From NCBI RefSeq assembly GCF_001673635.1, contig NZ_LZMH01000022.1:1-64000 (forward strand): a stretch of 64,000 nucleotides of DNA, given 5' to 3'. Source of the stretch: Mycobacterium asiaticum. Lineage in GTDB: Bacteria > Actinomycetota > Actinomycetes > Mycobacteriales > Mycobacteriaceae. The position numbers were made by a program, and so were the translations under genes. Within the stretch, counting starts at the first letter, position 1. The number at the start of each line of letters is the position of its first letter. The notes beneath the pieces were generated by a model. That model saw only the letters and a program-made list of their open reading frames with translations. It was not told where the DNA came from and searched no databases. Positions 50,466 through 57,670 of the stretch are shown piece after piece.

Positions 50466-52043
50466 CTAGAACACCACCGGCTGCTGGAACTCGCCCCAGA
50501 CCGCCTTGAGCGCGGAGACCATCTCTCCGACCGTGCAGTAGGCGTTGGCGCAGTCGATCAGCTTGTGCATCAGATTGTCGGTGCCCTCGGCGCTGCGCGA
50601 CAGCGCGGCGAGCGCGGCTTCCACTGCGGCGCTGTCTCTTTCGGCTTTGACCTTGGACAAGCGCTTGAGCTGCAGATCGCGCCCCTCAGCGTCGAGTTCG
50701 TAAGTGACGACGTCGGGTTCGGGTTCTTGCGACACGAACCTGTTGACCCCCACGACCGGGCGGGTGCCCGACTCGATGTCCTGATGGACCCGGTACGCCT
50801 CGTCGGCGATCAGGCCCTGCAGGTAACCGTCCTCGATCGCACTGACCATGCCGCCGTGCTGCTCGAGGTCGGCCATGATCTCGATGATGCGGGCCTCGGT
50901 GGCGTCGGTGAGCGCCTCGACGAAGTAGGAGCCGCCCAGCGGATCGGCGACCTGTGTCACGCCGGTTTCATAGGCGAGGATCTGCTGGGTGCGCAACGCC
51001 AGCGTGGTGGACTCCTCGGTGGGCAGGGCGAACGGCTCGTCCCAGGCCGCGGTGAACATCGACTGCACGCCGCCCAGGACCGCCGCCATCGCCTCGTACG
51101 CCACCCGCACCACGTTGTTCTGCGCCTGTGGCGCATACAGCGATGCGCCGCCACACACACAGCCGAACCGGAACATCGACGCCTTGTCCTTGGTGGAGCC
51201 GTAGCGCTCCCGCACGATGGTGGCCCAACGACGCCGTCCCGCACGGTATTTGGCGACCTCCTCGAAGAAATCGCCGTGTGTGTAGAAGAAGAAGGAGATC
51301 TGTGGCGCGAATTCGTCGATGGTCATCCGGCCGCGTTCGACGACCGTGTCGCAATAAGTGACGCCGTCGGCCAGGGTGAACGCCATCTCCTGCACCGCCG
51401 TGGCGCCCGCATCCCGAAAGTGCGCCCCCGCCACCGAGATCGCGTTGAACCTCGGCACTTCGGCCGCGCAGAACTCGATCGTGTCGGCGATCAGTCGCAG
51501 TGACGGTTCGGGCGGCCAGATCCAGGTTCCCCGGGACGCGTATTCCTTGAGGATGTCGTTCTGGATCGTGCCGGTGAGCTTGGCGCGCGGAATCCCTTTG
51601 CGTTCGGCCGCCGCGACGTAGAACGCCAGCAGAATCGCCGCGGTGCCGTTGATGGTCATGCTGGTACTCAGCTTGTCCAGGGGGATGCCGTCGAACAGAA
51701 TCTCGAAGTCGGCCAGCGTGTCCACCGCGACGCCGACGCGACCGACTTCTTCGCCGAAATCGGGGTCGTCGGAGTCGTACCCGCACTGGGTCGGCAGGTC
51801 GAGCGCGACCGACAGGCCGGTGCCGCCCTGCTCGAGCAGGTAGCGGTAGCGGCGATTGGACTCCTCCGCCGTGCCGAAGCCGGAGTACTGCCGGAAGGTC
51901 CACAACTTGCCGCGGTATCCCGAAGCGAAGTTGCCCCGGGTAAACGGGAATTCCCCCGGCGGTGCTGGCTCGCCGCGTCGGTCCGCCGGTCCATACACCG
52001 GCGCGAGCGGTATGCCCGACGGGGTCTGGGCTGCGTTATCCAT
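50466..52043 (-). CDS. Acyl-CoA mutase large subunit (methylmalonyl-CoA mutase family)
   Basis: About 525 residues, the TIM-barrel half of a B12-dependent carbon-skeleton mutase. LWTFRQYSGFGTAEESN, SVALDLPTQCGYDSD, TGTIQNDILKEYASRG and GAHFRDAGA are the substrate-binding segments. By my alignment it has Tyr at the methylmalonyl-CoA mutase Tyr89 position and Arg at Arg207, which favours a carboxylated acyl-CoA, but the split architecture and TQCGYDSD are of the isobutyryl/hydroxyisobutyryl type. ATG 52043 is placed by a TTGGCA-N17-TACGTT promoter that would give a leaderless transcript; TTG 52064 is the longest option. Confidence 0.92.
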   Translation of the reverse strand: MDNAAQTPSGIPLAPVYGPADRRGEPAPPGEFPFTRGNFASGYRGKLWTFRQYSGFGTAEESNRRYRYLLEQGGTGLSVALDLPTQCGYDSDDPDFGEEVGRVGVAVDTLADFEILFDGIPLDKLSTSMTINGTAAILLAFYVAAAERKGIPRAKLTGTIQNDILKEYASRGTWIWPPEPSLRLIADTIEFCAAEVPRFNAISVAGAHFRDAGATAVQEMAFTLADGVTYCDTVVERGRMTIDEFAPQISFFFYTHGDFFEEVAKYRAGRRRWATIVRERYGSTKDKASMFRFGCVCGGASLYAPQAQNNVVRVAYEAMAAVLGGVQSMFTAAWDEPFALPTEESTTLALRTQQILAYETGVTQVADPLGGSYFVEALTDATEARIIEIMADLEQHGGMVSAIEDGYLQGLIADEAYRVHQDIESGTRPVVGVNRFVSQEPEPDVVTYELDAEGRDLQLKRLSKVKAERDSAAVEAALAALSRSAEGTDNLMHKLIDCANAYCTVGEMVSALKAVWGEFQQPVVF

Positions 52044-52077
52044 CAGTGCATAACGTACTTGCAAAAAAAGAGAATGC

Positions 52078-52093
52078 CAATACCATAGTGTTG
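52078..52093. promoter_or_regulatory. Operator-like palindrome at the mutase promoter
   Basis: CAATACCATAGTGTTG is palindromic at 12 of 16 positions and overlaps the minus-strand -35 hexamer TTGGCA (spacer 17, -10 TACGTT). It lies 35 bp upstream of ATG 52043 and differs from the GAGAA-type operator of the fadD and meaB loci. Confidence 0.45.
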
Positions 52094-52144
52094 ACCTGGT
52101 GAAACGGGGTATGCACCTGGCCGCTTTTGCCGCAGAATGCCGCC

Positions 52145-52579
52145 ATGACTGAGGACTTGCCGCGTCGAAGCGCCGGGAGCCTGCCGAAGGTCAGTGGGCT
52201 GTTGCGTCGCCAGCGGCGTGAGGCCGAGCGGGCGCTGTTCGGGCTGGTCGACACGATCGTGGGCGACAGCATCAGCCTGGAACGGATCGTGCGGCGGATA
52301 GATATCAACGCCATCATCGCCCGCCTCGATATCGCCGAGATCGTTTCGCGGCTCGACATCGACGCCCTGATGGCTCGCATCGACATCAACGCAATCATCG
52401 CCCGCGTCGACATCGAGGCCATCGTGGCGCGCGTGGATTTGGACGCGATCATCGCGCGTCTCGACATGAATGAAGTGATCGCAAGGATGGACCTGGAGAG
52501 CCTGGCCGACCGAATAGCCGATGGCGCCGAATCGGCCGATCGGCTCGACCGGATCGACGGCACGGGTGGCGGCGCGTGA
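52145..52579 (+). CDS. Nonapeptide-repeat protein of unknown function
   Basis: About 144 residues. After a basic N-terminus (RRQRREAERALFGLVDTIVG) come eight uninterrupted 9-residue repeats, nt 52295-52510, consensus R-[ILVM]-D-[ILM]-x-x-[ILV]-[IVLM]-[AS], with Arg1 and Asp3 invariant in all eight. Copies 1 and 4 are identical in protein (RIDINAIIA) but differ at synonymous bases, so selection keeps the protein sequence. Similar R-hydrophobic-D repeats occur, as I recall, in actinobacterial RDD-family membrane proteins, but no membrane segment is seen here. Divergent from the mutase operon; no strong ribosome site; ATG 52127 is an alternative start. Confidence 0.8.
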   Translation: MTEDLPRRSAGSLPKVSGLLRRQRREAERALFGLVDTIVGDSISLERIVRRIDINAIIARLDIAEIVSRLDIDALMARIDINAIIARVDIEAIVARVDLDAIIARLDMNEVIARMDLESLADRIADGAESADRLDRIDGTGGGA

Positions 52580-52668
52580 TCCGGTATTGATCGGCTTGCG
52601 CGGCAGCGACATTAGGTCTTTCGACATTGTGACGATGATTACAACAACGCCGTCGGGAGAGTTCGCCG

Positions 52669-52698
52669 GCACTTGACCGCGCACCAGCGGTCAAGTGC
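52669..52698. terminator. Perfect 12-bp hairpin after the nonapeptide-repeat gene
   Basis: GCACTTGACCGC (52669-52680) and GCGGTCAAGTGC (52687-52698) pair perfectly around a 6-nt loop, 90 nt past the stop. The rest of the 296-nt gap to the cutinase gene shows no gene. Confidence 0.6.
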
Positions 52699-52875
52699 AC
52701 AAACACCTTTGACTAACCCGCTCCTACCTTCGCTGGGAAATTCAACCGCGGTGCGCCCGTCGGTCCGCTGAATTACGATCACTTCGGCACCGGTGCAAAA
52801 CCGTGCGGAACAAATATCCCCGTCAACAGGTTCGTATCGGCGAACCCCTCGATTGACCGACGAAAAGAGCCGATC

Positions 52876-53607
52876 TTGCGCCGCACCGGATCCCCTACGC
52901 CGTCATTTCCGCGAGTGGCGCCATTGTTGGCCGCGGCCGTCTTGGCCACGCTGGCGTTGGTGGCAGCACCCGCCGCCGTTCTCGCCCACGCCGGGGCCGA
53001 TCCCGGCTGTCCGGATGTCGATGTGGTGTTCGCGCGCGGGACCTTCGAGGCTCCCGGCGTCGGCGCCACCGGGCAGGCTTTCGTCGATGCGCTCAACGCC
53101 CGCCTGGCCGGCAAGAACGTTGCGGTCGATCCGGTCAACTACCCGGCCTCGCTGGACTTCAACCGGGCCGTCGACGGCGTCGCTGACGCGAGCTCGAAGG
53201 TCGAGGCCACCGCCGCCAACTGCCCGAACACCAAGATCGTGCTGGGCGGCTACTCCCAGGGCGCGGCCGTCGCCGCATACACGACTTCGGATTCCGTTCC
53301 CGACGGTGTCGCCCTGCCCGATGGCGTGACCGGGCCGATGCCGCCGGCCGTGGCTTCCAAGGTCGCGGCGGTGGTGTTGTTCGCCCCGCCGTCGGATTGG
53401 TTCCTCCACCTCGTCGACCGCAGCGCTCCGCCCATCAACATCGGTTCGCTCTACGCACCGAAGACACTGCAACTCTGCGTCGACGGTGATCCGGTGTGCT
53501 CCCCCGGCGGACGCGACCGCGCGGCACACAGCACCTACCGCGACAACGGAATGGCCAATCAGGCCGCCGACTACGCCCGCAACGCCATCGTCGCGCACGG
53601 CGGCTGA
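52876..53607 (+). CDS. Secreted cutinase-family serine esterase
   Basis: 243 residues. A hydrophobic signal peptide (about 1-37) ends at AHAGADPGC; the mature part has VVFARGTFEAPG, the nucleophile elbow GGYSQGAAV, catalytic Asp in CVDGDPVC and His in AAHSTYRDNGM. Paired Cys residues (GC, NC, LC, VC) fit the two cutinase disulfides. It hydrolyses lipids or polyesters outside the cell, as the mycobacterial Culp proteins do. Start TTG 52876 with AAAGAG upstream; moderately certain. Confidence 0.92.
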   Translation: MRRTGSPTPSFPRVAPLLAAAVLATLALVAAPAAVLAHAGADPGCPDVDVVFARGTFEAPGVGATGQAFVDALNARLAGKNVAVDPVNYPASLDFNRAVDGVADASSKVEATAANCPNTKIVLGGYSQGAAVAAYTTSDSVPDGVALPDGVTGPMPPAVASKVAAVVLFAPPSDWFLHLVDRSAPPINIGSLYAPKTLQLCVDGDPVCSPGGRDRAAHSTYRDNGMANQAADYARNAIVAHGG

Positions 53608-53609
53608 CG

Positions 53610-54422
53610 TCAGGCGCGGCAGAGTATTTCGCCATTCGGGATGGCGAACCAGCCGTCCGGCGCCACCGACCATTGCCGCCATCCGGATGAGATCTCTTCG
53701 AGTTCGGCTCTGGTAGCCAGCCCGGACTGCTCCAACTGGCGAGCCAGGTCGGAATGCAGGATGCGATCGGCCCACATGCCGCCCCACCAGTCGCGCGTCT
53801 CCTCCGTCGCGTAGCACCACATGCTGGCGGTGGGTGTGATGTCGTCAAATCCGGCTTGGCCGGCCCAGGAGAGCAGCCGGCGGCCGGCATCGGGTTCACC
53901 GCCGTTGGCGCGCGCCGCCTCGGTATACAACCGCAGCCACCGATCCAGGGCCTCGAGCTGCGGGTACCAGATGAATCCGGCGTAATCGGCGTCCCGCACC
54001 GCGACGATGCCGCCCGGCACACACACCCGCCGCATCTCCCGCAGCGCCTGTACCGGATCGGCCACGTGCTGCAGCACCTGGTGGGCGTGGACGACGTCGA
54101 ACGCGTCGTCGGGAAATTCCAGGGCGTGCACGTCGGCGGTGACGAACGAGATGTTGGAGACTTCGCGCCGTTGCGCCTCGGCGCGCGCCAGGTTCAGCGC
54201 ATCGTCGGTGACCTCGAGCGCGGTCACCTCTCCGGGTGCCACCAGAGCCGCCAGGTCAGCGGTGATCGTGCCTGGTCCGCAACCGATATCGAGCACCGAC
54301 GATCCCGGTCGCAGATGCGGCAACAGGTAACCGGCGGAATCTTGCGCCGTGCGTCGCCGGTGGCCGCGGAGCACCGACTCGTGATGTCCGTGGGTGTAGA
54401 CGGCTCGGGGTTCGTCGCTCAC
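53610..54422 (-). CDS. SAM-dependent methyltransferase (Rv0839-like)
   Basis: 270 residues, class I methyltransferase: VLDIGCGPGTITADLAA is motif I, ALEV the acidic loop, DDAFDVVHAHQVLQHVADP motif II/post-I. The N-terminus with YTHGHHESVLRGHRRRTAQDS resembles M. tuberculosis Rv0839. It is 22 nt after lpqR on the same strand and convergent with the cutinase gene, only 2 nt away. Substrate unknown. Confidence 0.9.
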   Translation of the reverse strand: MSDEPRAVYTHGHHESVLRGHRRRTAQDSAGYLLPHLRPGSSVLDIGCGPGTITADLAALVAPGEVTALEVTDDALNLARAEAQRREVSNISFVTADVHALEFPDDAFDVVHAHQVLQHVADPVQALREMRRVCVPGGIVAVRDADYAGFIWYPQLEALDRWLRLYTEAARANGGEPDAGRRLLSWAGQAGFDDITPTASMWCYATEETRDWWGGMWADRILHSDLARQLEQSGLATRAELEEISSGWRQWSVAPDGWFAIPNGEILCRA

Positions 54423-54444
54423 GCGAGCAGCCTAGTGAGCCTGC

Positions 54445-55224
54445 TCAGTTGACCGTCACGTTGAGGATCGGGCGGTCGGCTCCCGCGCCGGGGCCATCGA
54501 AATGCCACCACTCGCCGGAATAGACGGCCAGGCCCCCGTAGCCCATCGCGTCGCGTAGGCGTTTGCGGTTGGCCTGGGCCGCGGCGCTGATCCCCTGCGT
54601 CGCGTAGGCGTGGGCACGTGCGGAGAAGTCGTCGAAGTCGGTGCCCATCTCGGCCAGGCAGATACCGGTCACCAATTGACCTGCGGGACATGGGGATTGC
54701 GCGGCGGTATAGGTCACGTCGACCGACCGGCCGGATTCGTGACTGTGGGCGTACTGGCCGGGGCGTGCCACCCATGCCGGATTGGGCACCACCTGGAACA
54801 TCTTGACCTGCACGTCGTGTGGCCGGTAGCAGTCCCAGAAGACCAGCACATGCCCGTCCGGGCGCAACGCGTTCGCCGCCGCCACCAGGCCCTGCGCCAT
54901 GGATTGGTGCACCAGGCAGCGGGCGTCGGCGGGATAGAGCTGCGTCTTGGTGAAATTGTTCGTCGTCGCGTACCGCAGGTCGATCAGCGCGTCCGGAACG
55001 ACGCTGCGGACGTCCACGAATCCCGCCGCCCGGGCTTCGTCGCTGACCGGTGGCACCCCTGGACCCGACGGGGAGGTGGTGAGAACCGGCCGGACCGAGA
55101 GCGCAGTAGCGAGCGGTTTCGCCGCCTGGGTCGCGTGGGTCGCATGGCACGCGCCGAGCAGGCATGGCGCGATCGTGAGCAGAACGATGAGCCGGACCAC
55201 CCGCCGAGGACGCACGTCAGACAT
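54445..55224 (-). CDS. lpqR: LpqR, VanX-type D-Ala-D-Ala dipeptidase lipoprotein
   Basis: 259 residues. Lipobox LLGAC near residue 26 after a hydrophobic signal. The M15D zinc site is visible: SHESGRSVDVT gives the SxHxxGxxxD ligands and EWWHF the third His with the catalytic Glu. DLRYATTNNFTKTQLY is typical of VanX/DdpX. It cleaves D-Ala-D-Ala or related peptidoglycan dipeptides at the cell surface. Matches M. tuberculosis LpqR (Rv0838) in kind and in position next to the Rv0839-like gene. Confidence 0.9.
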   Translation of the reverse strand: MSDVRPRRVVRLIVLLTIAPCLLGACHATHATQAAKPLATALSVRPVLTTSPSGPGVPPVSDEARAAGFVDVRSVVPDALIDLRYATTNNFTKTQLYPADARCLVHQSMAQGLVAAANALRPDGHVLVFWDCYRPHDVQVKMFQVVPNPAWVARPGQYAHSHESGRSVDVTYTAAQSPCPAGQLVTGICLAEMGTDFDDFSARAHAYATQGISAAAQANRKRLRDAMGYGGLAVYSGEWWHFDGPGAGADRPILNVTVN

Positions 55225-55269
55225 TGTCCCGGCTCACCGGACCGAATGCCGCCAGCGCCACGGTGCGTC

Positions 55270-55941
55270 TCAGAGCCGGTCGGCGGCCGTCTGCAGAATG
55301 GCCTTCGCGATCTGATCGGCCGGTTCGAGTCCCAGCACGCCGATACTGATCAGCACCGCCGACTTCTCGTGATACACGTGACTCCACGCGTTGGCGCTGA
55401 TTCTGACGGTGGCTGTGTCCGGCCGGTCGAGAGTGAAGTCGAACTTCGGGTCGTGCAACGCGACACAGTCTTGCAACGACGACTCGAGTTGGTGCAGGAC
55501 ACCACGCGCCGTGGCGGAGTCCGGGTACACCGCGACGGCCTGACTGACCGTCTGGATCATGGCCGGTCCGCCTGGTTTGAGGTCGTCGGTGATCCCGTGA
55601 TAGCCCGCGCTGCGGAATTCCGTCCAGCCGCTGCCGAATGTGACGTCGCTGATCCCGGCCGCCCGGCAAGGAGCGGGCGCGTTGAGGTCACTGGGCGGCG
55701 GATGACGCAGGTCCGCGTGGGTATGTGCGGTCAGCTCTTCGTAATTCGCGATCCGACGGACTTCGTCCACGCTGACGATCAGGGCATCGGCCCGAGAGCC
55801 GGGCGTGGGTGTGGGGTTAGCCGACGGGCGGCTGTGCGAACACGCAGTGGCGGCGACGGTCGCGCAGCAAGCAACGACGGCCACCGCCCTGCCCGCACCG
55901 GCAACTAGGGTCCGAATGACCCGGGGCCCCCGCAAAACCAT
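55270..55941 (-). CDS. lpqQ: Sensor-domain lipoprotein, LpqQ-like (PknH_C fold)
   Basis: About 223 residues. Hydrophobic signal with lipobox VAATAC, then a PknH-extracellular-type domain: paired cysteines (APCRAAG, QDCVALH), and the end ISANAWSHVYHEKSAVLISIGV. Such domains bind unknown ligands outside the membrane. Placement between lpqR and the PE gene suits LpqQ (Rv0835). ATG 55941 is chosen because the frame up to 56082 runs into the heme-oxygenase promoter. Symbol rests on context and is tentative. Confidence 0.78.
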   Translation of the reverse strand: MVLRGPRVIRTLVAGAGRAVAVVACCATVAATACSHSRPSANPTPTPGSRADALIVSVDEVRRIANYEELTAHTHADLRHPPPSDLNAPAPCRAAGISDVTFGSGWTEFRSAGYHGITDDLKPGGPAMIQTVSQAVAVYPDSATARGVLHQLESSLQDCVALHDPKFDFTLDRPDTATVRISANAWSHVYHEKSAVLISIGVLGLEPADQIAKAILQTAADRL

Positions 55942-56037
55942 GCCCGGAAGTTTACGGGCCCCCTTGCCGCACTGCTGGTCGCACATGCGGTGCGCGGTGG
56001 AATTGGCGAGCACCGGGAACAGATGCAGCGCTTGACG

Positions 56038-56062
56038 ACTTGTCAGTATCGTTCTGACAAGT
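56038..56062. promoter_or_regulatory. TetR-type operator upstream of heme oxygenase
   Basis: ACTTGTCAG-TATCGTT-CTGACAAGT: 9-bp perfect arms with a 7-nt spacer, 35 bp before the heme-oxygenase ATG. The TTGTCAG/CTGACAA half-sites are typical of TetR-family operators. No TetR gene is adjacent, so the repressor is encoded elsewhere. Confidence 0.7.
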
Positions 56063-56096
56063 AGGCAAAATCGCCGCAGCAACCGACGGGAGCAGG

Positions 56097-56747
56097 ATGT
56101 CGCCGAGCGCCACCGAGGCCGTCAAGCCTCTCTCCGTGGCGATGAAGGAAGGTTCGACCGTCGAACACGAGGCCGCGGAGGAGTCGCCGTTCGTCTCGGA
56201 ACTGCTTGCCGGCCGGGTCAACCGGCGGGGGTATGCCGACTACCTGCTGCGGTTACGCGCGATCTACGAGGCGCTCGAGGCATCGGTCCGTAGCCGGCGC
56301 GACGACCCACTGGTGGCCGCGGTGTATGACCCCGCGCTGGAACGGTTGGGCGCCATCGATGCGGATCTGGACTTCTGGGCGCCCGGAGCAACGCGGGAGG
56401 TGGACTCACCCGCTGCCCGGTCCTACTGCGACCGGCTGACCGGTGCTTCGTGGGGCGGTGCGTTGGTGGCCCACCACTACACCCGGTACTTGGGCGATCT
56501 GTCCGGCGGCCAGGCCGTCGGCAAGATCCTGGACCGCACCTTCGGACTGGACGGCGCCGGCTTGGCGTTCTATCAATTCCCGATGCGCGCCAAGCCATAT
56601 AAGGACGCATACCGCAGACGGTTGGACAGTCTTGCGCTGGATCCCGACGAAATCGATCGCGCGGTGGGCGAGGTCAAAGTCGCCTTTAATCTGAATCAGG
56701 CATTGTTCGACGAGCTCGGCAACAATCTGCCGGCCTATCAGAGCTGA
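56097..56747 (+). CDS. Heme oxygenase (biliverdin-producing, HO-1 type)
   Basis: 216 residues, the canonical heme-oxygenase length. STVEHEAAEESPF places the proximal His at residue 24, and YTRYLGDLSGGQAVGKIL is the distal helix with the conserved GDLSGG kink. It opens heme to biliverdin, CO and Fe(II). M. tuberculosis relies on the unrelated MhuD, so this enzyme is a difference. ATG 56097 follows GGGAGCAGG. A TetR-type palindrome controls the promoter. The stop codon lies in the first unit of an 18-bp tandem repeat. Confidence 0.95.
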   Translation: MSPSATEAVKPLSVAMKEGSTVEHEAAEESPFVSELLAGRVNRRGYADYLLRLRAIYEALEASVRSRRDDPLVAAVYDPALERLGAIDADLDFWAPGATREVDSPAARSYCDRLTGASWGGALVAHHYTRYLGDLSGGQAVGKILDRTFGLDGAGLAFYQFPMRAKPYKDAYRRRLDSLALDPDEIDRAVGEVKVAFNLNQALFDELGNNLPAYQS

Positions 56748-56813
56748 ATAAAAACACGAGGCTGAACAAAAACACGAGGCCGAACAAAAACACGAGGCCG
56801 ACAAAAGCACGAG
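56745..56813. repeat. 18-bp tandem repeat after heme oxygenase
   Basis: Three nearly exact copies of TGAACAAAAACACGAGGC (56745-56798) and a degenerate fourth that merges into the hairpin at 56808. The first copy supplies the heme-oxygenase stop codon. Copy number may vary between strains. Confidence 0.75.
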
Positions 56814-56862
56814 CGTAACGCTGCGGCGGGATTTACCCTTTCGCCGCAGCGTTACGCTCGTG
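56808..56862. terminator. Perfect 21-bp bidirectional terminator hairpin
   Basis: Arms CACGAGCGTAACGCTGCGGC+G and its exact complement (56808-56828, 56842-56862) with a 13-nt loop, between the convergent heme-oxygenase and GlsB-type genes. Confidence 0.8.
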
Positions 56863-56874
56863 ATTTCTGGCTGT

Positions 56875-57159
56875 TTAGCGGGTGAGCCGGGTGTGGGTAC
56901 GGCGTCCCGTGACCGCCTCGTAGAGGGCGATCAAGACGACCGCGGCGCCCACACCGACGAAGAACGGAATCCAGGCGATTCCGCCGTTGGCGTTCGAGTA
57001 GCCGAAGTGGCTGGTGATCAGGGAGCCGAGCAAGCCACCCAAGGCACCCAGCAACACCGTCATCAGCATGCCGATGCTCTGCCGACCGGGCATGACCAGG
57101 CGGGCTACCACACCGATAATCGCGCCCACGACCAACGCCAGAACTATCGTTCCGATCAT
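56875..57159 (-). CDS. GlsB/YeaQ/YmgE-family small membrane protein
   Basis: 94 residues. Three hydrophobic segments (IVLALVVGAIIGVVARL, MTVLLGALGGLLGSLI, FVGVGAAVVLIALYEAV) and the GxxARLVMPG motif of the transglycosylase-associated family, stress-linked membrane proteins of unknown action. ATG 57159 follows AGGAGCG; the frame extends to 57333 without support. No obvious partner; the gene stands alone. Confidence 0.9.
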   Translation of the reverse strand: MIGTIVLALVVGAIIGVVARLVMPGRQSIGMLMTVLLGALGGLLGSLITSHFGYSNANGGIAWIPFFVGVGAAVVLIALYEAVTGRRTHTRLTR

Positions 57160-57351
57160 TTTCGCTCCTATCCTCGCGGCGCCCCCATCGGACACCATCT
57201 GGAGGGCGAGTTCCCCGATCCAAGCCCCTTGTAACCACCCATCTGTGGCGAGTTTGGCGACAACAACCGTTGCAAGAGAAGCGTTTAGGGGGTCGAACCC
57301 GAGGGTAGTCGGGGGGTGCGTTCGACTTAACACCTATCAGGAGCCGGAGCA

Positions 57352-57579
57352 GTGAAGACTTGCGTTTGCCCCGCGTGCGGTTACCCCACGCTGAGTCCCG
57401 CACTTTGTGCATTCTGCTCCCCCGGCGAGGCATTTCCTGGCAATCAGGGTTTCAACGCAATGCCGTTCACGGCGACGCCATTCACGACGACCTTTCCGCA
57501 CGGCTCGGCGTGGACTCGGGTCCACCGCACGGACAGCAATTCTTCCGGGTCGACCTGGTCGGACCCCGTAGCCAGCTGA
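57352..57579 (+). CDS. Small zinc-ribbon-like protein
   Basis: 75 residues. CVCPACGYPTLSPALCAFC carries two CxxC pairs (CPAC, CAFC) 11 residues apart, a plausible zinc knuckle; the rest is low in secondary structure (MPFTATPFTTTFPHGS). GTG 57352 has AGGAG 8-9 nt upstream. Function unknown; no homologue I can name. It lies alone between the GlsB-type and PE genes. Confidence 0.6.
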   Translation: MKTCVCPACGYPTLSPALCAFCSPGEAFPGNQGFNAMPFTATPFTTTFPHGSAWTRVHRTDSNSSGSTWSDPVAS

Positions 57580-57642
57580 GCGGCCCAATTTCTTTGCGCT
57601 AACTGGGAATTGACTGAGGGCCGGTCGCGGCTCCGCACAGCG

Positions 57643-57663
57643 TCCCTACCGCGGTGGTAGGGA
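57643..57663 (+). promoter_or_regulatory. Hairpin covering the ribosome site of the PE gene
   Basis: TCCCTACC-GCGGT-GGTAGGGA, perfect 8-bp arms ending 7 nt before ATG 57671. The right arm contains AGGGA, the only likely ribosome site, so folding would hide it. It could also be an operator. Confidence 0.5.
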
Positions 57664-57670
57664 TAGCTGC

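Noticed and set aside
50181..51503. 440-codon plus-strand frame
   Set aside because: Antisense to the mutase subunits; no motif.
56406..56810. Minus-strand frame with CFCSASCFCSASC repeats
   Set aside because: The repeats are only the translation of the 18-bp tandem repeat, and the rest is antisense to heme oxygenase.
56745..56813. CRISPR-like direct repeats
   Set aside because: The units are contiguous, without unique spacers, and no cas gene is present.
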